Source: Pacificispira sp040217575
GTDB lineage: Bacteria > Pseudomonadota > Alphaproteobacteria > UBA8366 > Aestuariispiraceae
NCBI GenBank assembly: GCA_040217575.1
Contig: JAVJPW010000004.1
Coordinates: 62,001 to 126,000 of the forward strand
DNA length: 64,000 bases
Reading direction: 5' to 3'
Shown: piece after piece, positions 27,101-34,986 of the stretch
Position numbering within the stretch: position 1 is the first letter of the stretch
Layout: each line of letters begins with the position of its first letter
The notes under the pieces: model-generated
Database searches by the model: none
Told to the model about the DNA's origin: nothing
What the model saw: the letters and a program-made list of their open reading frames with translations, nothing else
Program-made: the position numbers and the translations under genes

Positions 27101-27206
27101 GCGCAAGGGGGGAACCCATGAGCGCCAAGGATTCCCGAAGAATCGTCACGGAATCCACGCGGCCAGCCGACTGGTGATCTTGTTTATCCCCTTCCACGCC
27201 CGTCAT
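24102..27206 (-). CDS. Hybrid sensor histidine kinase (HAMP-PAS-PAS-HisKA-HATPase-REC-Hpt)
   Basis: 1034 residues. Two membrane helices (about 37-57 and 182-206) enclose a periplasmic sensor domain of about 125 residues; then come HAMP, a PAS at about 272-380, a second PAS at about 385-495, HisKA with His523 (ISHEVRTPMNG), HATPase (NLLSNAVKF and GTGLGLNI), a receiver with Asp816 (ILMDRHMPIMNG) and an Hpt with His969 (VHDLKSNSATLG). This is the three-step BarA/TorS-type phosphorelay in one chain. The final DNA-binding regulator is not adjacent. The input signal is unknown. The gene is divergent from the aldo-keto reductase/RidA gene. Confidence 0.92.
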   Translation of the reverse strand: MTGVEGDKQDHQSAGRVDSVTILRESLALMGSPLARRVALLLFMAILIVQALILLPSTLKKEDELIQTLVRAGEETLRASIQVPGAGVAPGRVVPVVLGADLVVGVRVTSAEGVTMAAGGEVVELDPAAVPASDGMVPVLSARSADGTRIEAQWPVDTMIDRRAVTLRIDTSEVDGQVHAFLLQVAGIVVLVAAALTLAALIAVSGVVLRPLIRLRDLLRSGASEDWPDQSGPAMARRDEIGEVYRAIADQLSALNSIQDELEDRVMERSALLNDAIENASDGFIVYDADGVILLHNSRYREYFSYSEEDMARCRTAEDLDRLDKERGWFLADSRGKFGTASNAIGDFEGRTPEGRWLAVRRRPTATGGVVATQVDVTHERSQEQRLNELLNAVPTPLVLTDMRTGVINFANHHATELYGLTVGGKPVESFYRDVTRREELISILREVGRVDNFEAEISDGKGGWHWVLMSARIMNYQGTTCVLVASYVITERKRAQQILAKEKSRVEELSRKKSEFVAVISHEVRTPMNGVLGMARLLLESDMTPEQRDFAETILRSGESLLTILNDLLDISKLEAGKLDLEKIAFSPKAIVHDALGLMTGRAEEKGLSIVLDFDPNMPEAVRGDPHRMRQILLNLLSNAVKFTPAGAVTIGLKQKSANDTAQITLSVSDTGVGIKPELQESLFSAYSQASTEVARKYGGTGLGLNICRRLAELMGGEISLESKVGEGSTFSFSAPFEITDVDEIPVVPPINEAARSELAILAPFRVLLVEDNEINRRVAIGMLARQGHSVVTADDGQQALDMLEGDLPDIILMDRHMPIMNGLEATRRIRSLDGPAAALPIIGVTAAANSEEVAACLAAGMNDVVTKPIHPAMLARALAKFSGARCGPAVTEEPIEGEGGDLPDVDGETSETAESVKSGVAGLMEDCGDDLALSLIEKFISKAESAPVDLRMLLADDDLDGLRRTVHDLKSNSATLGMPVLAVKFRHLEHACIGDDREELDRRIDTLPEQLRISLPQLRDAVAKTLEAGGSA

Positions 27207-27309
27207 CCCCCGGCCAACATCGACCCCGCGCCCCGATCAGCGCCGCACTTGACTTACTTTGGCGAGTACGAGCCGATATGGAAGCATGAATACCAGTTTA
27301 CGGGAAGCC

Positions 27310-28773
27310 ATGAGCAAAAGAGACGTCGAGCGGATAGATTTGGCACCGGGCCTTACGATCGGGCGCATTGTCCATGGTCTTTGGCAAATCGCGGACATGG
27401 AAAAGGACGGCGTCACAGTCGACCCAGCGACAGCCAGCGACGCCATGGCACGTTATAGCGCACGCGGATACGACGCATTCGACATGGCTGACCATTACGG
27501 CAGCGCAGAAATTATTGCCGGCAATTTCCGCAAGAGCCACGACCCGGACCGGGCGGTTGCACTTTTCACCAAATGGTGCCCGCCGCCGGAGTTCCATTCA
27601 CCCTCAGCAGTTCGCGACGGGGTCGGTCGCAGCCTCTCGCGCATGGGTCTGGAAACAATCGATCTGATGCAATTTCATTGGTGGCAGTATGCGCATCCCG
27701 GGTACCTGGACTGTCTGCACGAAATCGCAACGATGCAACGCGAGGGGAAAATCCGCGCCATTGGTCTGACGAACTTCGATACCGACCACCTGTCGCTTGC
27801 CCTGTCCGACGGCATTCCAATTGCCACGAACCAGGTCGCCTTTTCGCTGATCGACCGGCGTGCGGCAGGCCGACTGTCAGAGGTCTGTTTGCAAAGGGGT
27901 GTCAAACTTCTGGCGTACGGCACGCTTGCCGGCGGGTTCCTGAGCGAGCGATGGCTTGAAAAGCCGGAGCCGACCGACATTACCGATTGGAGCAAGATGA
28001 AGTACCAGCGCTTCATTGATGCGACCGGCGGCTGGGAGACCTTTCAGTCATTGTTGCAGGCGCTGAAGCGGGTGGCGGAACGGCATGGCAGTTCAATCCC
28101 GTTGGTTGCAACACGCTGGGTCCTGGACCACCCGGCCGTGGGCGCGGCAATCGTCGGCGCAAGGCTGGGCGAAAGCGACCACGGCGACGATACAATGGCA
28201 GTGTATGACCTTTGCCTGACGGAACGCGACCGGCTGGACCTCGACAAAGCCTGTTCCTACCTGACACCGCTGCCGGGCGATTGTGGTGACGAATACCGCA
28301 AGCCGCCGTTCCTGACCGCTTCCGGCGACCTCAGCCATCATATTGATGCTCTGCCGCCGGTTTTTCCGGTGGCGAAGAACTCCAACGGGCGCCGATTCGT
28401 CGACAGCGGCAGCGAATGGGAAGAGGTTGCTGGATTTGCGCGCGCGACCCGCATTGGCGATCGTATTCTGGTCAGCGGCACGACAGCAACGCACCCGGAC
28501 GGACGGGCGGTCGCACCCGGCGACCCGGCGGCACAGACGGTCTATATCCTGGACAAGGTCGAAGCCGCCATCACGGCGCTGGGCGGCAAGATGTCGGATG
28601 TTGCGCGAACCCGCATCTATCTGGCGGATGCCGACCAATGGGAGCCGGTCAGTCGGGTGCATGGCCGCTACTTCGGGAACGTGCGTCCGGCGAACACCCT
28701 GGTTCAGGCAGGGCGACTGATCGGCGACTATCTGGTTGAGATCGAAGCGGAAGCGATCGTCACCCGGGCGTGA
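27310..28773 (+). CDS. Aldo-keto reductase fused to a RidA-family domain
   Basis: 487 residues in one uninterrupted frame. Residues 1-330 are an aldo-keto reductase with the full tetrad: Asp and Tyr in FDMADHYGSAE, Lys in LFTKWCPPP and His in LMQFHWWQY. Residues about 365-487 are a YjgF/RidA fold (ATRIGDRILVSGTTATHPDG, ARTRIYLADADQWEPV, LVEIEAEAIV). The Arg that binds the substrate carboxylate in active RidA (PARSC) is replaced here (PANTL), so imine deaminase activity is doubtful. The start is uncertain: ATG at 27310 is preferred over ATG 27286. The stop region overlaps the convergent VOC gene by 14 bases. Confidence 0.85.
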   Translation: MSKRDVERIDLAPGLTIGRIVHGLWQIADMEKDGVTVDPATASDAMARYSARGYDAFDMADHYGSAEIIAGNFRKSHDPDRAVALFTKWCPPPEFHSPSAVRDGVGRSLSRMGLETIDLMQFHWWQYAHPGYLDCLHEIATMQREGKIRAIGLTNFDTDHLSLALSDGIPIATNQVAFSLIDRRAAGRLSEVCLQRGVKLLAYGTLAGGFLSERWLEKPEPTDITDWSKMKYQRFIDATGGWETFQSLLQALKRVAERHGSSIPLVATRWVLDHPAVGAAIVGARLGESDHGDDTMAVYDLCLTERDRLDLDKACSYLTPLPGDCGDEYRKPPFLTASGDLSHHIDALPPVFPVAKNSNGRRFVDSGSEWEEVAGFARATRIGDRILVSGTTATHPDGRAVAPGDPAAQTVYILDKVEAAITALGGKMSDVARTRIYLADADQWEPVSRVHGRYFGNVRPANTLVQAGRLIGDYLVEIEAEAIVTRA

Positions 28774-29134
28774 AATCAATATGCAGGTGATTGCCGTCCG
28801 GGTCGTGCAGATTCACTTGCGTGATCGGAAATCCAGGCACATCCGCCAGCCAGTAATCAATCCCCTCCCCGTCCAGGGTGCGGGTCAGCTGATCCATATC
28901 ATCGGCGGTAATTGCGAAATGTTCCAATTGCTGGTCCCGCTTATAGGGCAGCGGCTGTTCACTGACCTCTATCAAATGAATGATCGCGTCATCACCACAA
29001 TAAAGCCATGCGCCGGGAAACGGAAAATCCGGACGACGGCCGACCGACAGGCCTAGAACCCGGCTATAGAAATCCACCATCCCCTTCAGGTTCGAAGTCC
29101 GGATATTAACGTGGTCCAGCCGACGCAATCCCAT
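28760..29134 (-). CDS. VOC-family (glyoxalase/dioxygenase fold) protein
   Basis: 124 residues with two beta-alpha-beta-beta-beta units of the vicinal oxygen chelate fold: LDHVNIRTSNLKGMVDFYSRVLGLSVG and EHFAITADDMDQLTRTLDGEGI, ending in DPDGNHLHIDF. His8 and other polar residues could bind a metal ion. The reaction is unknown. Its ATG shares an A with the TGA stop of the NADPH oxidase gene, so it is almost certainly translated from the same mRNA and may act on a product of, or protect against, that enzyme. Confidence 0.8.
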   Translation of the reverse strand: MGLRRLDHVNIRTSNLKGMVDFYSRVLGLSVGRRPDFPFPGAWLYCGDDAIIHLIEVSEQPLPYKRDQQLEHFAITADDMDQLTRTLDGEGIDYWLADVPGFPITQVNLHDPDGNHLHIDFTPG

Positions 29135-31176
29135 CAGAAGTTCTCCTTCTTGTAGCCGAAATCAAACCGGCCGCATTCGCGGGCCAGCACACGGGACAAC
29201 CCTTCGGGACCGCAAAAATAGACATCGACATCGCCCTTCGGATGCGCATCGCGAATCTGCTTGAAAAGCGATTGCCAATTGGGTCGCGACGGCTGTGTTC
29301 TGGCACGAAGTGCGGTCAGCAGGTCCAGCCCAGTCGACCGGTGATAGACTTCCATTGCGATTGTCAGGCTGGCCGACGTCAATTGCGCACGCAGCCCGGT
29401 CAGAAACACCTGGATTTCGATCATATCTTTGGTTGCCGGATCCTGCTCCAGCTGCGCCATCAGTTCGACGAACCATTCGAAAGCCTGCTGATCGCGGTTC
29501 AGCCATATGAAATGGATCTTTTCGATATGCTGGACGGACGGATCATCTGCCCGGCGGCGCTCCAGGATCGAACGCAGGATCGATGCGAAAGGCGTCACAC
29601 CGATCCCCGCCCCGATCAGAACGGGAATCTTGCTGTCAAAGATGTCTGAAGCCGGCGACCCGTACGGACCGTCCAGATAGACCCTGTCCCATGTGGGCGG
29701 GCGTTCCGGAACGGGCCAGGACGCCAGTTCGTTCAGTTTCGTGGTCCAAGTCCCGATGCTGCGGACATGCAATTCCAACCTTTCACGATCTTCGGGGTTT
29801 GAAGTCACCGTGAACGGGTGCCATTCCCGTCGCGACACCGCGGGGTGGCGCACAAACACATACTCACCGGGCTTGTAATCAAAACTCTTCGGCCGCTTCA
29901 GGCGAAGCCGGGTAACGTTAGACGGCATCGCCGTCATGGTGTCCAGCGTCGCCGGCAGCCGTCCGCGCACCAGCCGAATACCCTGTTCGATAATGAAAAG
30001 TGCACCCGGCACGACAACCCATTGCCAATATGTCGGGTAGTGCACGATCAGAAATGCAAACCAGATCCAGAATAGCTGGTGGGTAAAGTAGAACAGTTCG
30101 AACAGGCCCTTGTCCCGCACGACCTTCAGGGCGCAGACCCACATGACGATGAATATCCCGATCAGCGTCAGGCCCGACCAGCCGACAGTCGACCTGATCA
30201 GGGAACCGTAAAGCATTTCACGGGTAAAAAAGTCCGGATCGACCATCGTTTCATAGGCAGCGATAAACCCACCGATGTGGACAACCGCCAACAGGATCGC
30301 GGTGTGCCCGACGATGCGATGAAAATCGATCATGTGGTCCAGCGGAAGCCATGGCCCGATCGGCGTACGGCGCAGATAGGTCCATGTCATGCGCAACATG
30401 CTGACCAGGACAATGACGCCATTCAGCTTCAATGCCGCCGCCGCACCGAATGCGACTTGCGTCTGAAGGTCGGAGCCCATCATCGATTCCGCGATCATGC
30501 CGTCCCGGAACATCCAGATATTACCCGCCACGTAGGCAATCAGCAGCACAAGCCAGGGGCGGTCGTTTTCCCACAATCGCAGCACATAGTCGCCAAGCCC
30601 GCGAACACCGCGACCGGCACCGCGCCGATCCGCGGGAATGCGTTGGGGAAGACGAAGCCACGTCGCCGATGTCGCGATCATCTGGTCGCGCAGGTCCGGG
30701 TGGGCGTCCAGACACGCCTTGAACTCGGCGAAACTGATGCCACCGCTTTGGTCGGTATCGATGTTGGCAAACAGTGCGCGGCTCAACGCCTCAAGTTTGC
30801 CTTGTGAAATTTCCAGGCTGTGTTCGTTCAGGCTGCGGTCCAGGATATGGGTCAGTTCGTTTTCGTCGACCGTCCCGTCCCCGTTAATGTCATGCAGGTC
30901 GAAAACGATTCGAAGTTTCTCTTCCGGCGTTCCTTCCACCAGGACTTTCGCGAACTCAATGAACTCCCAAACCGTCACATCGCCGCTGTCGTCGCGGTCA
31001 ACCAGATTGAAGATACGTCGGGCATAATCTGCGTCGTTCAAACGCAGGCCGGCCTGAAGTTCATCAACGTCGATCCGTTCGTCCGTGCCCGCGATTTCCT
31101 TGAACCGTTCCTCGATATCTTCAAGCAACTGCGACGCAGAGCGGCCCGTTCTTACCTGTGATTCCGCTTTCGACAT
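29134..31176 (-). CDS. NOX5-like NADPH oxidase with EF-hands
   Basis: 680 residues. Three canonical 12-residue EF-hand loops lie at 60-71, 96-107 and 140-151, with a degenerate one near 31. A six-helix ferric-reductase domain follows (about 205-400) with heme histidines His286/His300 and His366/His379, at the 14- and 13-residue spacings of NOX enzymes. The dehydrogenase half has HPFT (453-456, FAD), GIGVTPF (524-530, NADPH), FIWLNRDQQAFEWF, a YFCGPEGL motif and the C-terminal KENF of eukaryotic NOX. It should move electrons from cytosolic NADPH through two hemes to oxygen outside, gated by Ca2+. The ATG at 31176 is chosen over 31236; GGGG precedes it. Coupled to the VOC gene. Confidence 0.93.
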   Translation of the reverse strand: MSKAESQVRTGRSASQLLEDIEERFKEIAGTDERIDVDELQAGLRLNDADYARRIFNLVDRDDSGDVTVWEFIEFAKVLVEGTPEEKLRIVFDLHDINGDGTVDENELTHILDRSLNEHSLEISQGKLEALSRALFANIDTDQSGGISFAEFKACLDAHPDLRDQMIATSATWLRLPQRIPADRRGAGRGVRGLGDYVLRLWENDRPWLVLLIAYVAGNIWMFRDGMIAESMMGSDLQTQVAFGAAAALKLNGVIVLVSMLRMTWTYLRRTPIGPWLPLDHMIDFHRIVGHTAILLAVVHIGGFIAAYETMVDPDFFTREMLYGSLIRSTVGWSGLTLIGIFIVMWVCALKVVRDKGLFELFYFTHQLFWIWFAFLIVHYPTYWQWVVVPGALFIIEQGIRLVRGRLPATLDTMTAMPSNVTRLRLKRPKSFDYKPGEYVFVRHPAVSRREWHPFTVTSNPEDRERLELHVRSIGTWTTKLNELASWPVPERPPTWDRVYLDGPYGSPASDIFDSKIPVLIGAGIGVTPFASILRSILERRRADDPSVQHIEKIHFIWLNRDQQAFEWFVELMAQLEQDPATKDMIEIQVFLTGLRAQLTSASLTIAMEVYHRSTGLDLLTALRARTQPSRPNWQSLFKQIRDAHPKGDVDVYFCGPEGLSRVLARECGRFDFGYKKENF

Positions 31177-31292
31177 ATGTGACCCCGCACCGCCCCAATT
31201 AACCATCCGCCGCGATGGTATCAGATTCCGGCCCACGCTTTGATTAGCAATGATTGCCCTGAATCCGATTATCTCTTAATCTTTGTCACATG

Positions 31293-31661
31293 ATGATACG
31301 ATCCATTGCAACTGCCGCGGCGATGCTTGTTGTCAGCATCGTCGGCGCGAATGCCCAGGATGTCAGCGGCGACCCGACGCGCGGACAGGCATTGATGACC
31401 GAAATGCAGTGCCCCCGCTGCCACGGAACCGATGGCAAGGGCCGGTCCGACACACCGGGTGTCCCGCGGATTGATGGTCAGTATGAGACATACCTGATCA
31501 ATCAGCTTTTTAATTTCCGCGACGGCCGCCGCCCTCACCGGTTCATGGAAGCCTATGCCAGTAGGCTGGACGGACAGACCGTGCGGGATCTGGCCGCCTT
31601 CTATGCCTGTCAGGGGGATGCGACGGCGGCGGATATGGATCGCTGCGCACCTGTGCGCTGA
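31293..31661 (+). CDS. Small exported c-type cytochrome
   Basis: 122 residues. A signal peptide ends near NAQD at residue 22, followed by one heme-binding CPRCH motif and a downstream FMEAYASRLD whose Met is the likely sixth ligand, as in cytochrome c553/c4 class I domains. It would carry electrons in the periplasm. It is divergent from the NADPH oxidase gene with about 115 bases between starts and lies 15 bases upstream of the Cys-rich ankyrin-like gene. ATGs at 31290 and 31293 are both usable. Confidence 0.85.
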   Translation: MIRSIATAAAMLVVSIVGANAQDVSGDPTRGQALMTEMQCPRCHGTDGKGRSDTPGVPRIDGQYETYLINQLFNFRDGRRPHRFMEAYASRLDGQTVRDLAAFYACQGDATAADMDRCAPVR

Positions 31662-31676
31662 CCGAAAGGGACTTCG

Positions 31677-32165
31677 ATGCAGGCAAAGGTCATCCTTACA
31701 GCAACCCTTGCAGCGCTGGCGTTTACCGTCCTTGCATCCGGCGATTCCCGCGCCCTGGAATGTGACGAACGCAACCCGGACTATTGCACCACCTGTGAAG
31801 AGGTGCGTCGGGCCTACAGCGGGCAGGATGTGAACATCACCCAGGTGCGGGGCCGTTCGGTCTGGACGCCGCTGTATGCTGCCTATTTCAGGGGCTGCCT
31901 GGAACTCGCCCAGTCCTACCTGGAACGTGGGGCATTGCCCCAGATCGGTGGCATGGAAGGGGACATGCTGGCCACGGTCATATCCTGGGACCGCTGGGAA
32001 GTACCGGAACGCGGTGAATGGGTCGAATTGCTGGTGAATGCCGGTGCCCGTCTGGATGAACCGCCGATCACACAGCGCACCACCCGCGAACGCCTGATGC
32101 AGGAATATGGCCAGCGACAGGATATCATGCAGCTTATCGATATTGCCGAACAGGCGGGCGGCTGA
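31677..32165 (+). CDS. Exported Cys-containing ankyrin-like protein
   Basis: 162 residues. A signal peptide is predicted (cleavage near residue 26), so the product is periplasmic. The mature part begins with three cysteines (Cys29, Cys37, Cys40), with a fourth at 74. Two helix pairs resemble ankyrin repeats: TPLYAAYFRGCLELAQSYLERGA and GEWVELLVNAGARLDEPP. It starts 15 bases after the cytochrome c gene, suggesting a pair in which this protein binds or matures a partner. No function is known to me. Confidence 0.6.
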   Translation: MQAKVILTATLAALAFTVLASGDSRALECDERNPDYCTTCEEVRRAYSGQDVNITQVRGRSVWTPLYAAYFRGCLELAQSYLERGALPQIGGMEGDMLATVISWDRWEVPERGEWVELLVNAGARLDEPPITQRTTRERLMQEYGQRQDIMQLIDIAEQAGG

Positions 32166-32206
32166 TCCACTGGGCGCATCCGCGCCATGAAAATCTGGAA
32201 AGACCA

Positions 32207-33187
32207 ATGACCATGAGAACCGTTTCGTTCGGCAGAACGGGCTTGTCCGTTTCCAACCTTTGTTTCGGCACCATGACTTTCGGCGGCGAAGCCGATGCGA
32301 AGACGTCAGAAGAAATCTACAGCGCCTGCCGTGACGCAGGGATCACGTTCTTTGACTGCGCGAACCTCTACAACGGCGGACGGTCGGAAGAAATCCTGGG
32401 GGACCTGATCGCGTCCGAGCGGGACGAACTGGTGATTACCAGCAAGGTCGGCATGCGGTTTTCCAGCGCCAGCGCGCTCAATCGCGGTGGCAACAACCGA
32501 CGGCATATCCTGATGTCGGTCGAAAACAGCCTGCGGCGTCTGAAGACGGACCGCCTGGACGTTCTTTTCCTGCACCGCTGGGACGACGACACACCGTTGG
32601 AAGAAAGTCTTCGCGCGTTGGAAGACTTGGTGCGGGCCGGCAAGGTCATCCATACCGGCGTCAGCAACTTCACGTCCTGGCAGACAGCGACCGCGCTTGG
32701 CATTCAACGACGGAACGGATGGCAGGCGTTCGACGTGATCCAGCCCATGTACAACCTGATAAAGCGTCAGGCAGAGGTCGAAATTCTGCCGCACGCAATG
32801 GCCGAAGGTCTGGCGGTTATTTCCTACGGGCCCAACGCCGGCGGCGTCCTGACCGGAAAATATCGTGGCAGCAAAGTACCGGAAGGGGTGCGTCTGGACC
32901 TGAACAAAGGATATGCAAAGCGGTATGCCGACGACTACTACATGACGACCGCGTCGGCGTTCGTCGAACTCGCGGATGAGATCGGTATGCATCCGGTTAC
33001 CCTTGCGGTCGCTTGGGCCGCGCACCACCCGGCAATCACCTGCCCGATTATCGGCGCGCGCAATGTGGAACAGCTGAAGCCGTCGCTTGCAGCAGCCGAC
33101 TTCGAAATGACGGATGCGCTTTACGATCGGATTACCGCATTGACGCGTCCCCTTCCTTCCCCGACCGACCGGGATGAAGAAGGATGA
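32207..33187 (+). CDS. Aldo-keto reductase
   Basis: 326 residues of the AKR TIM barrel. The catalytic tetrad is visible: Asp and Tyr in FFDCANLYNGGRSEE, Lys in VITSKVGM and His in VLFLHRWDDD. It resembles the YajO/Tas-like and Kv-beta-like reductases that reduce aldehydes with NADPH; the substrate is unknown. GGAAAG lies 4 bases before the first ATG and 10 before a second ATG at 32213, so the start may be six bases later. Its stop overlaps the start of the EamA transporter by four bases (ATGA), so the two are translationally coupled. Confidence 0.85.
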   Translation: MTMRTVSFGRTGLSVSNLCFGTMTFGGEADAKTSEEIYSACRDAGITFFDCANLYNGGRSEEILGDLIASERDELVITSKVGMRFSSASALNRGGNNRRHILMSVENSLRRLKTDRLDVLFLHRWDDDTPLEESLRALEDLVRAGKVIHTGVSNFTSWQTATALGIQRRNGWQAFDVIQPMYNLIKRQAEVEILPHAMAEGLAVISYGPNAGGVLTGKYRGSKVPEGVRLDLNKGYAKRYADDYYMTTASAFVELADEIGMHPVTLAVAWAAHHPAITCPIIGARNVEQLKPSLAAADFEMTDALYDRITALTRPLPSPTDRDEEG

Positions 33188-34080
33188 CCGACCGCGGCAC
33201 ACTGGAATCCTATGCGCTTCTGACTGCGACGACACTGTGCTGGGGCCTGAACGCGGTTTTCAGCAAGATGGCCGTCGGCGAAGTATCCCCAATGATGGTC
33301 GTGCTTGGCCGGTGGGTCGGCGTCATGCTGCTTTGTCTTATCTTCCTGCGCCCGAAGTTGATCCGGGATTGGCCTGTCCTGAAACAACATCTGCCGTTTC
33401 TGGCTGCGATGGGTGCGATCGGGTTCACCGGATTCAATGCCTTTTTCTATATCGCCGCCCACAGCACCACCGCCCTGAACATCGGCATATTGCAGGGGTC
33501 AATTCCGGTGTTCGTGCTGGTGGGTGCCTGGATAGTTTACCGCCGTCCGATCGTCCCGGTTCAGGTGATCGGCGTGCTGATTACCATGGCCGGCGTCATC
33601 ATCATCGGTACGCACGGCAGCCTTAGTCGGCTTGCCAGCCTGGCCTTCAACCATGGGGACCTGCTAATGCTGGTCGCCTGCTTGTTCTACGCCAGCTACA
33701 CGGTCGGGCTCCAGCGTCGGCCCCAGGTCTCGCCGCTCAGCATATTCGGTGTGATGGCGTCGGCCGCGTTCGTCGTATCCATTCCACTTGCGGTCAGCGA
33801 GGCGGTCTGGGGCGCCTTCCAGATTCCGACGATGAAAGGATGGACCATCATAGCGTTGATCGCGGTCCTGCCATCTTTCATTGCCCAGATTTTTTTCATT
33901 CAAGGGGTGGACCGTATCGGCGCGGGCCGGGCCGGTATTTTCGTCAATCTGGTGCCAATTTTTGCGGCAGGACTGGCGGTGTTGATCCTGGGGGAAGACT
34001 TCCGGTTCTACCACGCCGCCGCCATTGCACTGGTGCTGTTCGGCATCTTCCTGTCGGAACGCTTCAAACCGGCCGGTTAG
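33184..34080 (+). CDS. EamA/DMT-family transporter
   Basis: 298 residues with ten predicted membrane helices in two EamA repeats; the second repeat starts near LASLAFNHGDLLMLVACLFYASYTVG and contains the typical GVDRIGAGRAGIFVNLVPIFA segment. Members of this drug/metabolite transporter superfamily export amino acids, nucleotide precursors or other metabolites. Coupling to the aldo-keto reductase hints that both handle related small molecules, but no substrate can be named. Confidence 0.88.
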   Translation: MTDRGTLESYALLTATTLCWGLNAVFSKMAVGEVSPMMVVLGRWVGVMLLCLIFLRPKLIRDWPVLKQHLPFLAAMGAIGFTGFNAFFYIAAHSTTALNIGILQGSIPVFVLVGAWIVYRRPIVPVQVIGVLITMAGVIIIGTHGSLSRLASLAFNHGDLLMLVACLFYASYTVGLQRRPQVSPLSIFGVMASAAFVVSIPLAVSEAVWGAFQIPTMKGWTIIALIAVLPSFIAQIFFIQGVDRIGAGRAGIFVNLVPIFAAGLAVLILGEDFRFYHAAAIALVLFGIFLSERFKPAG

Positions 34081-34189
34081 CCCCGTCGACCGGTGCCATT
34101 CCCTTAGATTTCCTGATCAATTAGCGTTTGACGAAGGCGACAAGTTGGGGCAAGCCAATTGTCATAAATAAATCACAGGGAAGCTTCGC

Positions 34190-34957
34190 GTGTCGGAACC
34201 GGTTCTGATCGCCGAAGACATTTACAAGAGCTTCGGGGACCTTGAGGTCCTGAAGGGCTTGTCTCTCGCCGCATCGGTCGGCGACGTTATTTCAATCCTC
34301 GGATCGTCCGGTTCGGGGAAGTCTACCTTTCTGCGCTGCATCAACTTTCTGGAAACCCCGAACAGCGGTCGCATCGTCGTCGATGGAGAAGAAGTCCGCG
34401 TTCGTTCAAACCGGTTGGGCCAGCCCACCGGCGCGGATCCGAAACAGATTCAGCGCCTGCGATCCCAACTTGGCATGGTCTTCCAGCAGTTCAATCTTTG
34501 GGCTCATTTGACCGTGCTTCAAAACGTGACCGAAGGTCCGATCCACGTCCTCAAGCGCCCCAAGGCGGAGGTTGAGGAGGAAGGAATGGAAATCCTGGCG
34601 AAGGTCGGCATTTCCGAAAAGCACGCACAATACCCGGCACAGCTTTCCGGCGGCCAGCAACAGCGCGTTGCGATCGCGCGCGCCCTTGCCATGAAGCCGA
34701 AGGTCCTATTGTTCGATGAGCCGACAAGTTCGTTGGACCCGGAACTGGTGGGTGAGGTTCTGGCCGTGATGAAGGACCTGGCCAAGGAAGGCCGAACCAT
34801 GATCGTCGTCACGCACGAAATGGGTTTTGCCCGCGAAGTTTCCTCCAAGACCATCTTCCTGCACCAGGGAAGGGTTGAAGAGGAAGGAACCCCTGCCGAG
34901 GTATTCGGCAACCCCCGATCCGCGCGCTGTCGGGCGTTTCTGCAAAGCGCGCTTTAA
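34190..34957 (+). CDS. hisP: Polar amino-acid ABC transporter, ATP-binding protein
   Basis: 255 residues: Walker A GSSGSGKST, the PAAT-family loop QLGMVFQQFNLWAHLTVLQNV, signature LSGGQQQRVAIARAL, and Walker B VLLFDEPTSSLDPELV followed by VVTHEMGFAREV. It matches HisP/ArtP-type ATPases for basic amino acids. The start is GTG at 34190. Upstream 109 bases hold an A/T-rich segment (about 34160-34173), the likely promoter region. The order ATPase, binding protein, permease, permease is as in many alphaproteobacterial PAAT operons. The symbol reflects the family rather than proven histidine transport. Confidence 0.88.
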   Translation: MSEPVLIAEDIYKSFGDLEVLKGLSLAASVGDVISILGSSGSGKSTFLRCINFLETPNSGRIVVDGEEVRVRSNRLGQPTGADPKQIQRLRSQLGMVFQQFNLWAHLTVLQNVTEGPIHVLKRPKAEVEEEGMEILAKVGISEKHAQYPAQLSGGQQQRVAIARALAMKPKVLLFDEPTSSLDPELVGEVLAVMKDLAKEGRTMIVVTHEMGFAREVSSKTIFLHQGRVEEEGTPAEVFGNPRSARCRAFLQSAL

Positions 34958-34986
34958 CCGTAGGGTAGAAAACAGGGAGACATCCT

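Noticed and set aside
34081..34189. Sigma-54 or clear sigma-70 promoter before the amino-acid ABC operon
   Set aside because: The region is A/T-rich with a TTGACG, but no partner box lies at the right distance.
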